NCBI RefSeq assembly: GCF_019249725.2 | Contig: NZ_CP137559.1 | Location: 1,035,501-1,099,500, forward strand | Source: Segatella hominis | GTDB lineage: Bacteria; Bacteroidota; Bacteroidia; Bacteroidales; Bacteroidaceae | Length of the DNA: 64,000 nt | Reading direction: 5' to 3' | Part shown: in pieces, positions 27,435 through 35,920 of the stretch | How the letters are laid out: every line of letters begins with the position of its first letter | Numbering within the stretch: position 1 is the stretch's first letter | Notes under the pieces: generated by a model | The model's database searches: none | The model's input: the letters and a program-made list of their open reading frames with translations, nothing else | What the model was told of the DNA's origin: nothing | Made by a program: the position numbers and the translations under genes

Positions 27435-29423
27435 TTAATTGGAATGTTCCTCCTTTTCTTCCACTATTGGCGTAATGCGCCTGATACTCTTGTTGCGTTG
27501 GTTGATGATGAGCGGTACACGTTCCACTGTCACCATAGAAGTGTCAAGTCCCAATGCCTTTGGCTCATCAATGCCTATCTTGCAGATAAGAGCATAGATA
27601 CTCATCAGTAAATTCTGTTGACGATTATCGGAACTTTCCGGGTAATATACGCGGTGGATAATGATGAAGCGGAAGTCGCCAGAAATACCATTTTTGCGAA
27701 GCGAAGAGTACGTACTGGTCAGATCTACCTTTTGGTTTGCCACAAGGTCTTCCACCACTTGTCTCAGATAGAGGCTTACCCGAGGCTCTATGCGGAAACC
27801 TATGTGCATCGTTATGCTGTAAAGAGTATCGGGTACCAGGGTTTCGCAGCGGTATTCCAGTGTGTCTGGTGTATCAACAAAATCCATATTGATAAGCCAG
27901 TAATGATCGGCTCGTTTAGGTTGCTTGTTGATGATGGAATAGAGCAGTTTGTCATCTACAGCACCTTCCTTGCCGGCATGATTTACATATACAAGGTTGG
28001 ACGCGTACTTGGGAATGCTTTCGTCGGCCTTGATATCGGAGATAATCTGATAATAGTCATCCAGCGGTTTGGTACTGATATAATGGCAGCGTATCTTCAT
28101 GGCTCTCACCCATACATACATCATCAGGAAGAGGATTCCGCCAATGAGCATCGTACACCATCCTCCTGCGAGGAATTTTGACAGATTGGCTGCCAGGAAG
28201 ATGGCTTCGATGGTGCAGTATGCGCCCATAAACAGCAGGGTGAAGACCCGTGCCACGCCCTTGCTGTGCAGGTAGAAACCGAGCAGCAGGGTGGTCATCA
28301 GCATGGTGATGGTAATGGCAAGTCCGTAGGCTGCTTCCATGTGTGAGGAGTCGCGGAAGAGCAGGATGATGAGCACCACGCCGATGTACATAGCGAGGTT
28401 GATCATCGGGATATAGAGTTGCCCCTTAACATGGGTAGGGTGCTTAATTCGCATGCGTGGCCAGAAGTGAAGGTTCATGGCTTCGCTCAAAATGGAGAAG
28501 GTTCCGCTGATGAGTGCCTGACTCGCAACGATTGCAGCACCTGTGGCCATGATGATGGCGAAGAACAGCATGCTCTGCGGCATGATGGAAAAGAACGGAT
28601 TCACGGAGGAGGCAGTCTGGATATGGTTCAGCACCCATGCTCCCTGACCCAGATAATTGAGAATGAGCATGGTTTTTACAAATCCCCAACTGATGGCGAT
28701 GTTCTTTCTGCCGCAATGCCCCAGGTCGGAGTAGAGAGCCTCTGCACCGGTGGTACAGAGAAATACGGCACCCAGAATCAAGAACCATTCAGGAGATCTT
28801 GCCAGCAGTATGGCTGCGTAATAGGGGTTGAAAGCCTTCAGTATCAATGGGTAAGACGTGATGCTGAATGCTCCCACCACACCCAGCAGCAGGAACCATA
28901 GCAGCATGAAGACGCCAAACGATTTGCCTATGCTCTCTGTACCAAAACGCTGCACGAAGAAGATGATGGTGATGATGGCAAGGGTGATGGGAATGACTGG
29001 TAGGTGTGGACTGATGCTCTCGAGTCCTTCGATGGCCGTGGTCACCGTGATGGCAGGGGTAATGATTCCGTCTGCCAGCAGGGTGCTTGCGCCAATGATG
29101 GCAAGAATGTAAATCCACTTGCTCTTGAGTCGGCGCAGCAGGGCGTAGAGGGCAAGGATGCCTCCCTCGCCATTGTTGTCGGCACGCAGCGCCACACATA
29201 CGTATTTGATGGTGGTCTGGAGGGTGAGTGTCCAGATGATACAGGACAATGCGCCCAGAATAGTACTTTCGTTGATGGTTTCGCCTGTATGGAGGATGGC
29301 CTTCATTACATAGAGGGGTGATGTTCCGATGTCTCCGAACACGATGCCTAATGTGACGAGCAGCCCTAAGAAGCCTACTTTGTGATGGTTGCAGGCTACT
29401 GAACTTTCTGTTTTTTCTCTCAT
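27435..29423 (-). CDS. kup: Low-affinity potassium transporter Kup
   Basis: The 662-residue protein begins with the KUP signature GLLVTLGIVFGDIGTSPLYV and has twelve or so hydrophobic segments up to about residue 440, then a ~200-residue cytoplasmic C-terminal domain. Internal motifs such as LSCIIWTLTLQTTIKY and NGEGGILALYALL are characteristic. It imports K+ with H+. Its 5' leader contains three ~21-nt direct repeats ending just before the start codon. Confidence 0.95.
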   Translation of the reverse strand: MREKTESSVACNHHKVGFLGLLVTLGIVFGDIGTSPLYVMKAILHTGETINESTILGALSCIIWTLTLQTTIKYVCVALRADNNGEGGILALYALLRRLKSKWIYILAIIGASTLLADGIITPAITVTTAIEGLESISPHLPVIPITLAIITIIFFVQRFGTESIGKSFGVFMLLWFLLLGVVGAFSITSYPLILKAFNPYYAAILLARSPEWFLILGAVFLCTTGAEALYSDLGHCGRKNIAISWGFVKTMLILNYLGQGAWVLNHIQTASSVNPFFSIMPQSMLFFAIIMATGAAIVASQALISGTFSILSEAMNLHFWPRMRIKHPTHVKGQLYIPMINLAMYIGVVLIILLFRDSSHMEAAYGLAITITMLMTTLLLGFYLHSKGVARVFTLLFMGAYCTIEAIFLAANLSKFLAGGWCTMLIGGILFLMMYVWVRAMKIRCHYISTKPLDDYYQIISDIKADESIPKYASNLVYVNHAGKEGAVDDKLLYSIINKQPKRADHYWLINMDFVDTPDTLEYRCETLVPDTLYSITMHIGFRIEPRVSLYLRQVVEDLVANQKVDLTSTYSSLRKNGISGDFRFIIIHRVYYPESSDNRQQNLLMSIYALICKIGIDEPKALGLDTSMVTVERVPLIINQRNKSIRRITPIVEEKEEHSN

Positions 29424-29446
29424 ATTTTTCTCTTGTTAATTAATGT

Positions 29447-29498
29447 ATGATCCTTTCAATTAAGGAATGAACCTTTTTAATTGAAGGAATGATCCTTT
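29447..29498 (-). repeat. Three phased ~21-nt repeats in the kup leader
   Basis: Read on the minus strand, AAAGGATCAT / AAAGGTTCAT / AAAGGATCAT occur at 29498-29489, 29476-29467 and 29456-29447 (spacings 22 and 20), each followed by TTCCTT or ACATTAATT. The last unit ends about 23 nt before the start codon. A TACCTTTG box on the minus strand (29559-29552) lies upstream, so the repeats should be transcribed. Confidence 0.65.
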
Positions 29499-29679
29499 GT
29501 ATTATCCTTATTAGAACATAAAATTTCCCTTTTTGATTATAAATTTGGGTGCAAAGGTATGAACATAAGTAGTAAAAAATGATTTGTTTAACAAGATTTA
29601 TCTGTTTTAACTTTCGTTTTAGTTGGCAGTAAATGACTGTTTGGAAGAGGTAAAAAAGTGATATTCTTTCTCGGACTCA

Positions 29680-29738
29680 AAAAAGCCCCATCAACTATCC
29701 GAATCTTCATTCATGCTGAAATCGGAAGGTTGGTGGGG
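29680..29738 (-). terminator. Intrinsic terminator, leftward
   Basis: CCCCATCAAC (29686-29695) pairs with GTTGGTGGGG (29729-29738), with an inner CCGA/TCGG pair. On the minus strand the stem is followed by CTTTTTTGAG. It would end transcripts coming from the PepSY-like gene at 29960-30415. Confidence 0.7.
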
Positions 29739-29807
29739 TATAAGCTACAAATTCAAATTTTATAATCCCTGAATTGTGATGAGTGCTTAAACACGACCAC
29801 ATCAAAA

Positions 29808-29946
29808 AACTTACATCTGTCTTCTTATATATCGGGCAAGACCATAAACATATCTGCGGCAACCTGGGCGATAGTTGAGCAGGCGATCGAACCATGCAAG
29901 ATGCTTGTTGAACAGGCGAACCGTAACGCCTACATAGACCATGGCG
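29808..29946 (-). pseudogene. 3' fragment of a YczE-like membrane protein gene
   Basis: About 137 bp are close to the last part of the intact YczE/YitT-like gene at 39270-40010 (compare CATATCTGCGGCAACCTGG in both, and ACATAGACCATGGCG at the junction). Similarity stops at about 29946, where it abuts the 3' end of the PepSY-like gene. This is a truncated displaced duplicate of the gene 10 kb away. Confidence 0.8.
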
Positions 29947-29959
29947 TCGAGTTGTCTTA

Positions 29960-30415
29960 TCAATCGATGTCGATTACCTGAAAATGCTTGTTGAAGGTTA
30001 AATCCAACCCATTTGCCAATTCCACTTCGTATTCATTCTTGTTCATTTCAATCTTCTTTACCGCTTGCGCTGGGTAATTCTCCTTCAGGTAGTTTCTGAT
30101 GGCCTGCGGAATCAGCTTGGCTGGCACTTTTCCCTGCTTGCAGTCAATCTCAGTGAGATTTCCCTTTTTATCAAATTCCAGCTTGGTTCCGTTCTGCAAA
30201 ACCACATCATAGCTCTTGCTGATAACTCCCGTCTCAATGGTAGCAAGTATCACCTTCTGATTGTTGAAATGGTTGCTGAGTAAGGTCTGAGCCTTTATCG
30301 GGAGAGCATTAACGGCGATAGGCTTGTCATTGCCTGCATTTGCTGCCATATTGCATGTTAGCATGCAGCAAATGGCAATCATCAAAATTCTTATCATTCT
30401 TTTCATAAGCCACAA
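29960..30415 (-). CDS. PepSY-like periplasmic protein
   Basis: A signal peptide (RILMIAICCMLTCNMAANA) precedes two tandem ~60-residue units with the PepSY-like pattern: KSYDVVLQNGTKLEFDKKGNLTEID and later NEYEVELANGLDLTFNKHFQVIDID. These match the putative beta-lactamase-inhibitor-like PepSY-like family of Bacteroidota, of unknown function, located in the periplasm. The 3' end abuts the displaced YczE-like fragment. Confidence 0.8.
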   Translation of the reverse strand: MWLMKRMIRILMIAICCMLTCNMAANAGNDKPIAVNALPIKAQTLLSNHFNNQKVILATIETGVISKSYDVVLQNGTKLEFDKKGNLTEIDCKQGKVPAKLIPQAIRNYLKENYPAQAVKKIEMNKNEYEVELANGLDLTFNKHFQVIDID

Positions 30416-30569
30416 TATTAAAAGTTTATAATTTCTATTTGCGATGAATGTCTGAACATCCTATACTATATGTCCTATACTTTATGAAGTAGACGCATAC
30501 TATCCACAAAGGTTTAAGTAAAAACATTCTTTTTTTCGCTTTTTTCTTTCTATTTCTCTTCTCCTGCGA

Positions 30570-30786
30570 TGCTGTAATTAATCATACTTTGTGTGTGTTT
30601 AGATGGTTGATATTTCAATTCCCCAGAAGCCCCATTTCTTGCCCTTATTTTGGTCGTCATTGATGTCCGGCGCCTGACATCAATCGAGACTCAAATGTGT
30701 CGTCTGTAAAGACCGACTTTCGGTGCAAGAGAAGCTTTCTTTCGATTGCTGGTGCAAAGGTACAACAATTTGGAGTTGAAAACAAA
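30570..30786 (-). pseudogene. Remnant of HU-like gene: promoter, leader and first codons
   Basis: Roughly 200 bp match 43869-44070, the promoter and leader of the intact HU-like gene, with only scattered substitutions. On the minus strand there is a promoter (TTTG 30786-30783, 20 nt, TACCTTTG 30762-30755), the leader with its hairpin, and then ATG followed by MINYSI, after which the frame diverges (AGEEK) and stops. All of the HU domain is missing. It lies next to a mirror-symmetric iteron element, so it is the decayed partner of the 43-52 kb cassette. Confidence 0.8.
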
Positions 30787-30925
30787 TTTTTCCGCTACAG
30801 ATTTTTTAGTTGTGTCTGTAAGTGCCTGACTGATAGTGCTTTACAATGATATTTCGGAAATCAATTGCTGCATTTTGACTGATTTTGAAGAAAATGAAGG
30901 CTTGTGACTCAGAATTTTAGAAAAG

Positions 30926-31084
30926 CGGTCATTTCCGGTCATGGTCATTTTCGGTCAAAATCATTTTCGGGGGCGCTCGGTCATTCTATAATATAATATA
31001 AATATTTATTTATATTATATTATAGACCATTTTGACCGGTTTCAATTTCATTTTGACCGAAAATGACCATGACCGATTTTGACC
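30926..31084. repeat. Mirror-symmetric iteron/palindrome element A (origin- or operator-like)
   Basis: GGTCA cores at 30927, 30937, 30943 and 30953 face inverted TGACC cores ending at 31084, 31074, 31068 and 31058. All four pairs are equidistant from 31005.5, which is also the centre of a 40-bp AT-only-core palindrome (30986-31025; 17-bp arms CTATAATATAATATAAA, 6-nt centre). It has the same plan as the element at 44195-44352 but other iterons (CGGTCATTTTC-like). The surrounding stretch 30416-31491 has no intact gene. Confidence 0.85.
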
Positions 31085-31491
31085 GGATTTTGTTTTTCTT
31101 CATAGCAAGTGTCTTAGTGTATAAGATGTAATTAGAAGTACTTGACTATCAGTGTGTTATATGATTATTAAACCCCTCTTTTTCTCTCCTAAAAAATCTT
31201 ATTCTTATATTCTCCTGTCTCTCAAATTCAAAGAAAATCCATGTTCAATATCCATTTCTTGCCTGCCATTTTGTTGTGTTTCTTTACTAAAACTGCATTT
31301 TGGGGTACTTGTTTTGGCATTTCTGCTTCATTTTTTCGCCATTTTCGAGGGTCTTAAATCGCAAAAATAGCCTCAAAAATAACTTTTTCCTTTAAATAAA
31401 GTAATTAATTTCGCTATTCTACAAAAGATTGATAGTCATTGTTCAAGCAATAGAAAATAAAGTCTGATTATAGTGTCGTTAATGTGGAATT

Positions 31492-31686
31492 TTATCGGCA
31501 CAGTTTAAATGACAACGTCTGAAGTATACGTATTTCGGTATTGGTCTCATCCATGACACCAGTACATTCTTCCTCTACCTTGGCTACCTCAAATGTATCC
31601 AAGATGCCTTTCGGAAGCATATAGCGTACCAATATTTCGTAATCGAATGTTGAAGTTTTCTTAGCCATGCTACAAAGGTAATACAT
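31492..31686 (-). pseudogene. ISAon1-type transposase N-terminal fragment
   Basis: The 58 residues from MAKKTSTFDYEILVRYMLPK, followed by GILDTFEVAKVEEE, resemble the N-terminal region of ISAon1-family transposases of Bacteroidota. No catalytic domain follows, so it is a remnant. The true start is probably the internal MAKK codon at 31668. Only a small fragment is present, so the family call is tentative. Confidence 0.5.
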
Positions 31687-31789
31687 TTTTTTGAAATATA
31701 TATCGTATAGTCAAGATATTTGATTAGGAGAGGTTGTCTTATCCCACGGACAATCTCTCCTGAGCCTGTATTTTATGCCATTAGGACTA

Positions 31790-32398
31790 TTATTCCTTTA
31801 AATATTCTTCCTTTAATTCTTTCTCTACGCTTAGAGATGGATGATTATATATCTGCAAACGACATACTTCATTCGGTATTTTTTCATAAGATGGTGTATT
31901 TTCTATCCATATAAGGTGATTATCATCTATAGAATAGAGGTATTTTGTATCTGGTGTAGTTATATAATCACTAATATTTTTAATATAAAGTCTATTTGTT
32001 TTTTCATTATACATATAAGGTAATATGACATATTCTATTTTTTGTGGTGGAATAAAATATAATAATCTAAAAGAAGTTTTCTTACGAATTTTATAAAAAC
32101 CAGTACATATATCTCCAACGATGTCTCCCACTTTAAAACTGTCTAATATTACATTTGTTTTGCCAATAATATATGTTTTCTCCCATTGCCAAATTCTTTC
32201 ATTATCCATATATTTATTTAAAGAGTGTAAAGTTGCTTTCGGTAAAATAAAATAGTTTTTGCCTTTATATACTTGCATTCTAAAATGAATATTCTCAGAA
32301 GGAATATCTATCTTTAAGTTTGTCTTTGAATACCTTTTAGAAAACGATTGAAAAAAAGGAATAGATATTATGCAAAGAGTGATTATCAGTCTTTGCAT
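31790..32398 (-). CDS. Hypothetical secreted protein
   Basis: The frame is open to 32440, but the internal ATG at 32398 gives a good signal peptide (MQRLIITLCIISIPFFQSFS). The mature ~185 residues are lysine/tyrosine/isoleucine-rich and predicted mostly beta (NYFILPKATLHSLNKYM, KIEYVILPYMYNEKTNRLY). I recognise no family. The DNA is much more AT-rich than the core genes, which suggests acquisition. It stands between a transposase fragment and a broken kinase-like gene. Confidence 0.6.
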   Translation of the reverse strand: MQRLIITLCIISIPFFQSFSKRYSKTNLKIDIPSENIHFRMQVYKGKNYFILPKATLHSLNKYMDNERIWQWEKTYIIGKTNVILDSFKVGDIVGDICTGFYKIRKKTSFRLLYFIPPQKIEYVILPYMYNEKTNRLYIKNISDYITTPDTKYLYSIDDNHLIWIENTPSYEKIPNEVCRLQIYNHPSLSVEKELKEEYLKE

Positions 32399-32562
32399 AA
32401 TATCTATTTTATTTTTTTGGAGAAATATTAACATAAGCAAGATATATTAGAATTATAAGTAGCACGTGTCTTATGGGGATCTGGCAATTACTTGCTATGG
32501 AAATGTTAAAAATGGGATATATAACTCATTTAAACGCTATTTGTTTCTTGATTATGAAACAT

Positions 32563-33155
32563 TTATTCATTACCATAGAAATACTTGTCTTCCTTAGTTA
32601 ATCCCAATACATTTCGGAGATAGTCGTCTATCATTTTGGGGTAGGAACTCTAAACATAGATGATATGTTCTTTTGCTGCAAGACGATTCTGATTCCTTTG
32701 ATATCTTCTGAAATTCCGATGAACCTGTACCTGGTACTAGGAAATAACATATTGTGTATCAGATGCTCGTAGATAATATCCTCCGGATGAGTTTGTTTTA
32801 AAGGAACCTTGGAAAATGGAGATTTCATCTTTGTGAAGACACTTCCGTCCTTGCTCAAAAAGACAATACTTTCCCCTGTTGGAATCATCCGTCGATTGCC
32901 GAATTTATCCCAATCTTCCTTATCTATGTATAAGTTATTCTCCTTGGCAATACTGATCAACCTATTACATTCCTCTTCCTCAGCAACTCGCGAGCTTTGC
33001 CTGATATTTCCATGTCGTTGAGGGGATATCCCAGTCTCAAACACTCGAATATCGCTTCGGTCGCTATTTGCCTGTATTTTTTTGCTCACGTTCATAAGAT
33101 ACTGCAGAGCTGTTTGACCGTTTACCAAATATATAGTCGATAATTTTTCTTCCAT
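32563..33155 (-). pseudogene. Frameshifted polyvalent-protein kinase-like gene
   Basis: The first frame (32631-33155, 174 residues) contains GESIVFLSKDGSVFTKMK and IIYEHLIHNMLFPSTRYRFIGI, which resemble the kinase-like domain found in polyvalent mobile-element proteins. It stops at TPK. A +1 shift at the CCCCAAAATG run (about 32635-32641) restores a frame encoding MIDDYLRNVLGLTKEDKYFY to a stop at 32563, a plausible continuation (the usual end of such proteins). So the gene is broken by a one-base slip. Confidence 0.6.
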
Positions 33156-33264
33156 AATTCTCCATTCTAATGATTTTTATGCAAATATACACCAATTATT
33201 TTGAAATAACCAATTTTTTAGCGAAATTTATCATATAAGAGTGAGCTCGTTTCTAAGAGTCTCT

Positions 33265-34131
33265 TTATTCAGTAGGTTTCACCACAGCTCTCCACTCCAT
33301 AAACTGCTTGGTTGTTTCTCCGCTATGATGGTCGAGGAAGAGACTGTGGGCGGTGTCGAGCGCAGCAATTTTCTGCATGTCCTCAGCATCAAGTTCGAAG
33401 TCGAAGAGATTCAGATTCTCCTGCATTCTTTCTTTGTGAACGGTCTTCGGGATGATGATTACATCGCTCTGCAGCAGCCAGCGCAAGGCTACCTGTGCAG
33501 CAGTCTTGCCGTACTTCTCGCCAATCTGGGTGAGGGTAGGGTTGGTGAACATTCCGTTCTGACCTTCTGCCAAAGGAGCCCACGCCATGAGCTTGGTGCC
33601 AATCTCATCCATGAATTTTCGAGTCTCATACTGTTGGTTGAACACGTGCGTCTCCATCTGGTTCACCATCGGCGCAATCTCCATGTTTGAAGCCAGGTCT
33701 ATAAGATGATCAGGAAAGAAGTTGCTCACTCCGATGGCACGAACCTTTCCTGCCTTGTAAGCTTTTTCCAAGTCACGATAGGCACCGTAGCGGTCGCAGT
33801 AAGGCTGGTGGAGGAGCATCAGGTCTATATAGTCGGTCTGCAGTTTGCGCAGACTCTCGTCGATGCTCTTCATGGTCTGTCCATCGCCATAGTTGGAAGG
33901 CCAGACCTTGGAAACGAGGAAAATCTCATCACGATTTACGCCGCTCTTCTTCCATGCGTTGCCCACGGCTTCCTCGTTGAGATAAGCCTGCGCAGTATCT
34001 ATCATCCGATAGCCCACGCTGAGAGCATCCAGCACACAACGCTCACACTCATCAGGTTCCACCTGATAAACACCATAACCCAGTTGTGGCATTTCCACGC
34101 CATTGCTTAACTTTATCTTCTTCATAACCAA
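33265..34131 (-). CDS. Aldo/keto reductase
   Basis: The 288-residue protein has the AKR TIM-barrel hallmarks: MIDTAQAYLNEEAVGNAW (catalytic Asp and Tyr), LVSKVWPSN (Lys), LMLLHQPYCD (His), and the NADPH-binding IIPKTVHKERMQENLNLFDF end. It reduces aldehydes or ketones with NADPH; the natural substrate is not evident. It is the last gene of a leftward group with the TIGR04076 and GNAT genes. Confidence 0.93.
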   Translation of the reverse strand: MVMKKIKLSNGVEMPQLGYGVYQVEPDECERCVLDALSVGYRMIDTAQAYLNEEAVGNAWKKSGVNRDEIFLVSKVWPSNYGDGQTMKSIDESLRKLQTDYIDLMLLHQPYCDRYGAYRDLEKAYKAGKVRAIGVSNFFPDHLIDLASNMEIAPMVNQMETHVFNQQYETRKFMDEIGTKLMAWAPLAEGQNGMFTNPTLTQIGEKYGKTAAQVALRWLLQSDVIIIPKTVHKERMQENLNLFDFELDAEDMQKIAALDTAHSLFLDHHSGETTKQFMEWRAVVKPTE

Positions 34132-34168
34132 TATGTTTTAATGTTCGTTTATCCCATTTATTCCACAA

Positions 34169-34561
34169 CTACTCTTCGTCTATACGCTCAATTTTGAATA
34201 TGACTGGTCTTGTTCCGTCAGAACAACAGCAAATCATTTCGTTTTCACGCTTCATCCACCCCTTCATGATTGAACCACCTTGCAGTCCGGTGTATATATA
34301 TCGTGAAATAGCGTCCCATGCCTCAGAGCAATGTGGCATTTTCGGACCTCCAGCTACTGTGTTCGGGTCAGCGGATGTTTTGACGAGCGTATTCAAGCCT
34401 CCATGCCAGAAATGGTCGTTCTCTTCGTCACGCTCAAAGATAAACTCATCGCCAACATTGTAGCATGGACACATTCCTGCTTTAGGGTCGGCGCAATACT
34501 TCTCCTGTAGTTCCGGATAGATTTTCTTGTCTATTACGGTCACTTTTACTTTATGCTTCAT
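34169..34561 (-). CDS. TIGR04076 family protein
   Basis: A 130-residue cysteine-containing protein with the family pattern: VKVTVIDKKIYPELQEKYC at the start, then CPCYNVGDEFIFER, and CSEAWDAISRYIYTGLQGG, ending near CCSDGTRPVIFKIERI. The function is unknown. It is 12 nt downstream of the GNAT gene on the same strand. Confidence 0.82.
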   Translation of the reverse strand: MKHKVKVTVIDKKIYPELQEKYCADPKAGMCPCYNVGDEFIFERDEENDHFWHGGLNTLVKTSADPNTVAGGPKMPHCSEAWDAISRYIYTGLQGGSIMKGWMKRENEMICCCSDGTRPVIFKIERIDEE

Positions 34562-34573
34562 ATTCTTTTTTAT

Positions 34574-35095
34574 TTATTTATATCCTTTGTACTTAAACAC
34601 TTTAACCATATCCTTGTCGCCACCCACAAGCTGGCTGCATCTGTTCAGCATTCCGGTGTCTGAGAAACCGCATTTCTCCATGACTCTTCCTGATGCAGGA
34701 TTGCCTGTGAAATGGTCTGCCCAGATGTTTTCGAAATGCTTTTCGTTGATGCAGTAGTCGAGCATCAGCTTCAAGGCTTCGGTGCAGATTCCCTTGTTCC
34801 AATAAGGTTTTCCTACCCAGTAGCCCACCTCGCAGTCGTTTTCTCCGATAGGGATGTTGCTGGTTTCATGGGTGTAGTAGCCGATGCAGCCGATAGCCTC
34901 GCCAGTCTCTTTCAGCACAATCGCCCATGTCGTTTCATTATGGAAGAATGTCCGGATTATCTCCCGACTTTCCTCTACTGACTTATGTGCTGGCCATCCT
35001 GCACGTGGTCCTACGTCAGGGTCTGAGGCGTACTTGAATAGTGCCTCTGCATCAGATTCCAGCCAATGGCGGAGTAAAATTCTTTCTGTTTCCAT
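34574..35095 (-). CDS. GNAT family N-acetyltransferase (RimJ/RimL type)
   Basis: The 173-residue protein starts METERILLRHWLESDAEALF and has the acetyl-CoA-binding core EVGYWVGKPYWNKGICTEALK and the following RVMEKCGFSDTGMLN, typical of the RimJ/RimL group. The acceptor is unknown. Two truncated copies of its 3' end lie at 37283-37445 and 39169-39247, marking repeated local duplication and deletion. Confidence 0.92.
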   Translation of the reverse strand: METERILLRHWLESDAEALFKYASDPDVGPRAGWPAHKSVEESREIIRTFFHNETTWAIVLKETGEAIGCIGYYTHETSNIPIGENDCEVGYWVGKPYWNKGICTEALKLMLDYCINEKHFENIWADHFTGNPASGRVMEKCGFSDTGMLNRCSQLVGGDKDMVKVFKYKGYK

Positions 35096-35136
35096 CAGAT
35101 TATATCAATGTTTTGCTGTCTATTTACTTTGTGTGC

Positions 35137-35247
35137 TTACCCAAGCCAGTCGGTGAAGATAAGTATACATTCGTGCACCTTCTCAAAGAATCTCCCTATC
35201 CGGCGCTTGATGCCCTTCCAATAAATCCCATTCTTTTTAATGCTCAT
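35137..35247 (-). CDS. Possible 36-residue basic peptide
   Basis: The frame MSIKKNGIYWKGIKRRIGRF, continuing FFEKVHECILIFTDWLG, is basic and then aromatic. It could be a real small protein, but there is no clear promoter or ribosome binding site and no homologue I recall. Treat as a candidate only. Confidence 0.3.
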   Translation of the reverse strand: MSIKKNGIYWKGIKRRIGRFFEKVHECILIFTDWLG

Positions 35248-35292
35248 ATACTTAGTTTTTTATTTTGTTATTAATTCATGTGCAAATACGCC

Positions 35293-35458
35293 ATCAGCGC
35301 AATATATCTGCAAAAATACAGAAAAATATTCAGAAAAGTGATTTTATGGATGGATTTTGGTTGCAGGGCGAACTTGATTTAACCTTATTTTATAAGACAG
35401 AGGGATATTTTGAAAACAGAAATCCTTAATGACCTTAATGACCGTGACCTTAATGACC
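35293..35458. repeat. ~100-bp duplicated segment plus iteron half-array F
   Basis: Bases 35293-35390 are nearly identical to 42152-42247 (both start ATCAGCGCAATATATCTGCA). The segment's left edge also resembles the 3' end of the DUF1294 gene at 40265. Then CTTAATGACC occurs at 35425, 35434 and 35449 (spacings 9 and 15), the geometry of the right arm of the 44-kb element (10 and 16) with a shorter unit. Confidence 0.7.
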
Positions 35459-35477
35459 GGAAAACGGCCCTAAACAA

Positions 35478-35918
35478 TTATTTGTTTTTCTGATGAAACT
35501 CCTTTCTTGTCTTAGCCATTGCTTCCGTAGCCCTATCGTGGGTTTCTATCAGCAATGGGCTTTTGTGATATTGCACAATCTTGACCCCGACAGAGTTGTG
35601 CCTTTTCTTTTCCTCGATGCATTGAATGATCAAGTCTGGATTGGCAGATTTAGCCGTTGGAGTCTTGTCAAAGTTCTGAATATAGGCAGCGTTGGTCAGG
35701 AAGAGAATGTCGGAACCATCCGGTATTTCCTGCATTACTTTCACCATGAGGGTAAGCATCATGCGGAACTCCGTGGTGTGCAAGTCGCTGATTACATCAC
35801 GGCTGATGATGTTGCCGTTATGCTCAATCACAACGGCAGCACCACCAGCTCGCTCTTTATGGCCATAATCACATGAGCCACCTATCCAAACGTAATATGT
35901 AGAAGTATCTTGTGTCAT
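35478..35918 (-). CDS. RNase H-fold protein with degenerate active site
   Basis: The frame is open upstream, but the ATG at 35918 gives the natural start (MTQDTSTYYVWIGGSCDYG). The fold pattern of RNase HI is visible, with GGAAVVIEHNGNIIS, TTEFRMMLTLMV and ILFLTNAAYIQNF. Compared with RNase HI, the first Asp (TDGS) is Gly (IGGS), Glu50 is kept (TTEF), the third Asp (TDS) is Asn (LTNA), and the last Asp motif is altered. It is probably non-catalytic. It begins 2 nt after the AlkD-like gene. Confidence 0.7.
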   Translation of the reverse strand: MTQDTSTYYVWIGGSCDYGHKERAGGAAVVIEHNGNIISRDVISDLHTTEFRMMLTLMVKVMQEIPDGSDILFLTNAAYIQNFDKTPTAKSANPDLIIQCIEEKKRHNSVGVKIVQYHKSPLLIETHDRATEAMAKTRKEFHQKNK

Positions 35919-35920
35919 AA

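Noticed and set aside
31152..31370. Cysteine/phenylalanine-rich frame right of element A
   Set aside because: AT-rich low complexity, no start signals, no homology recalled.
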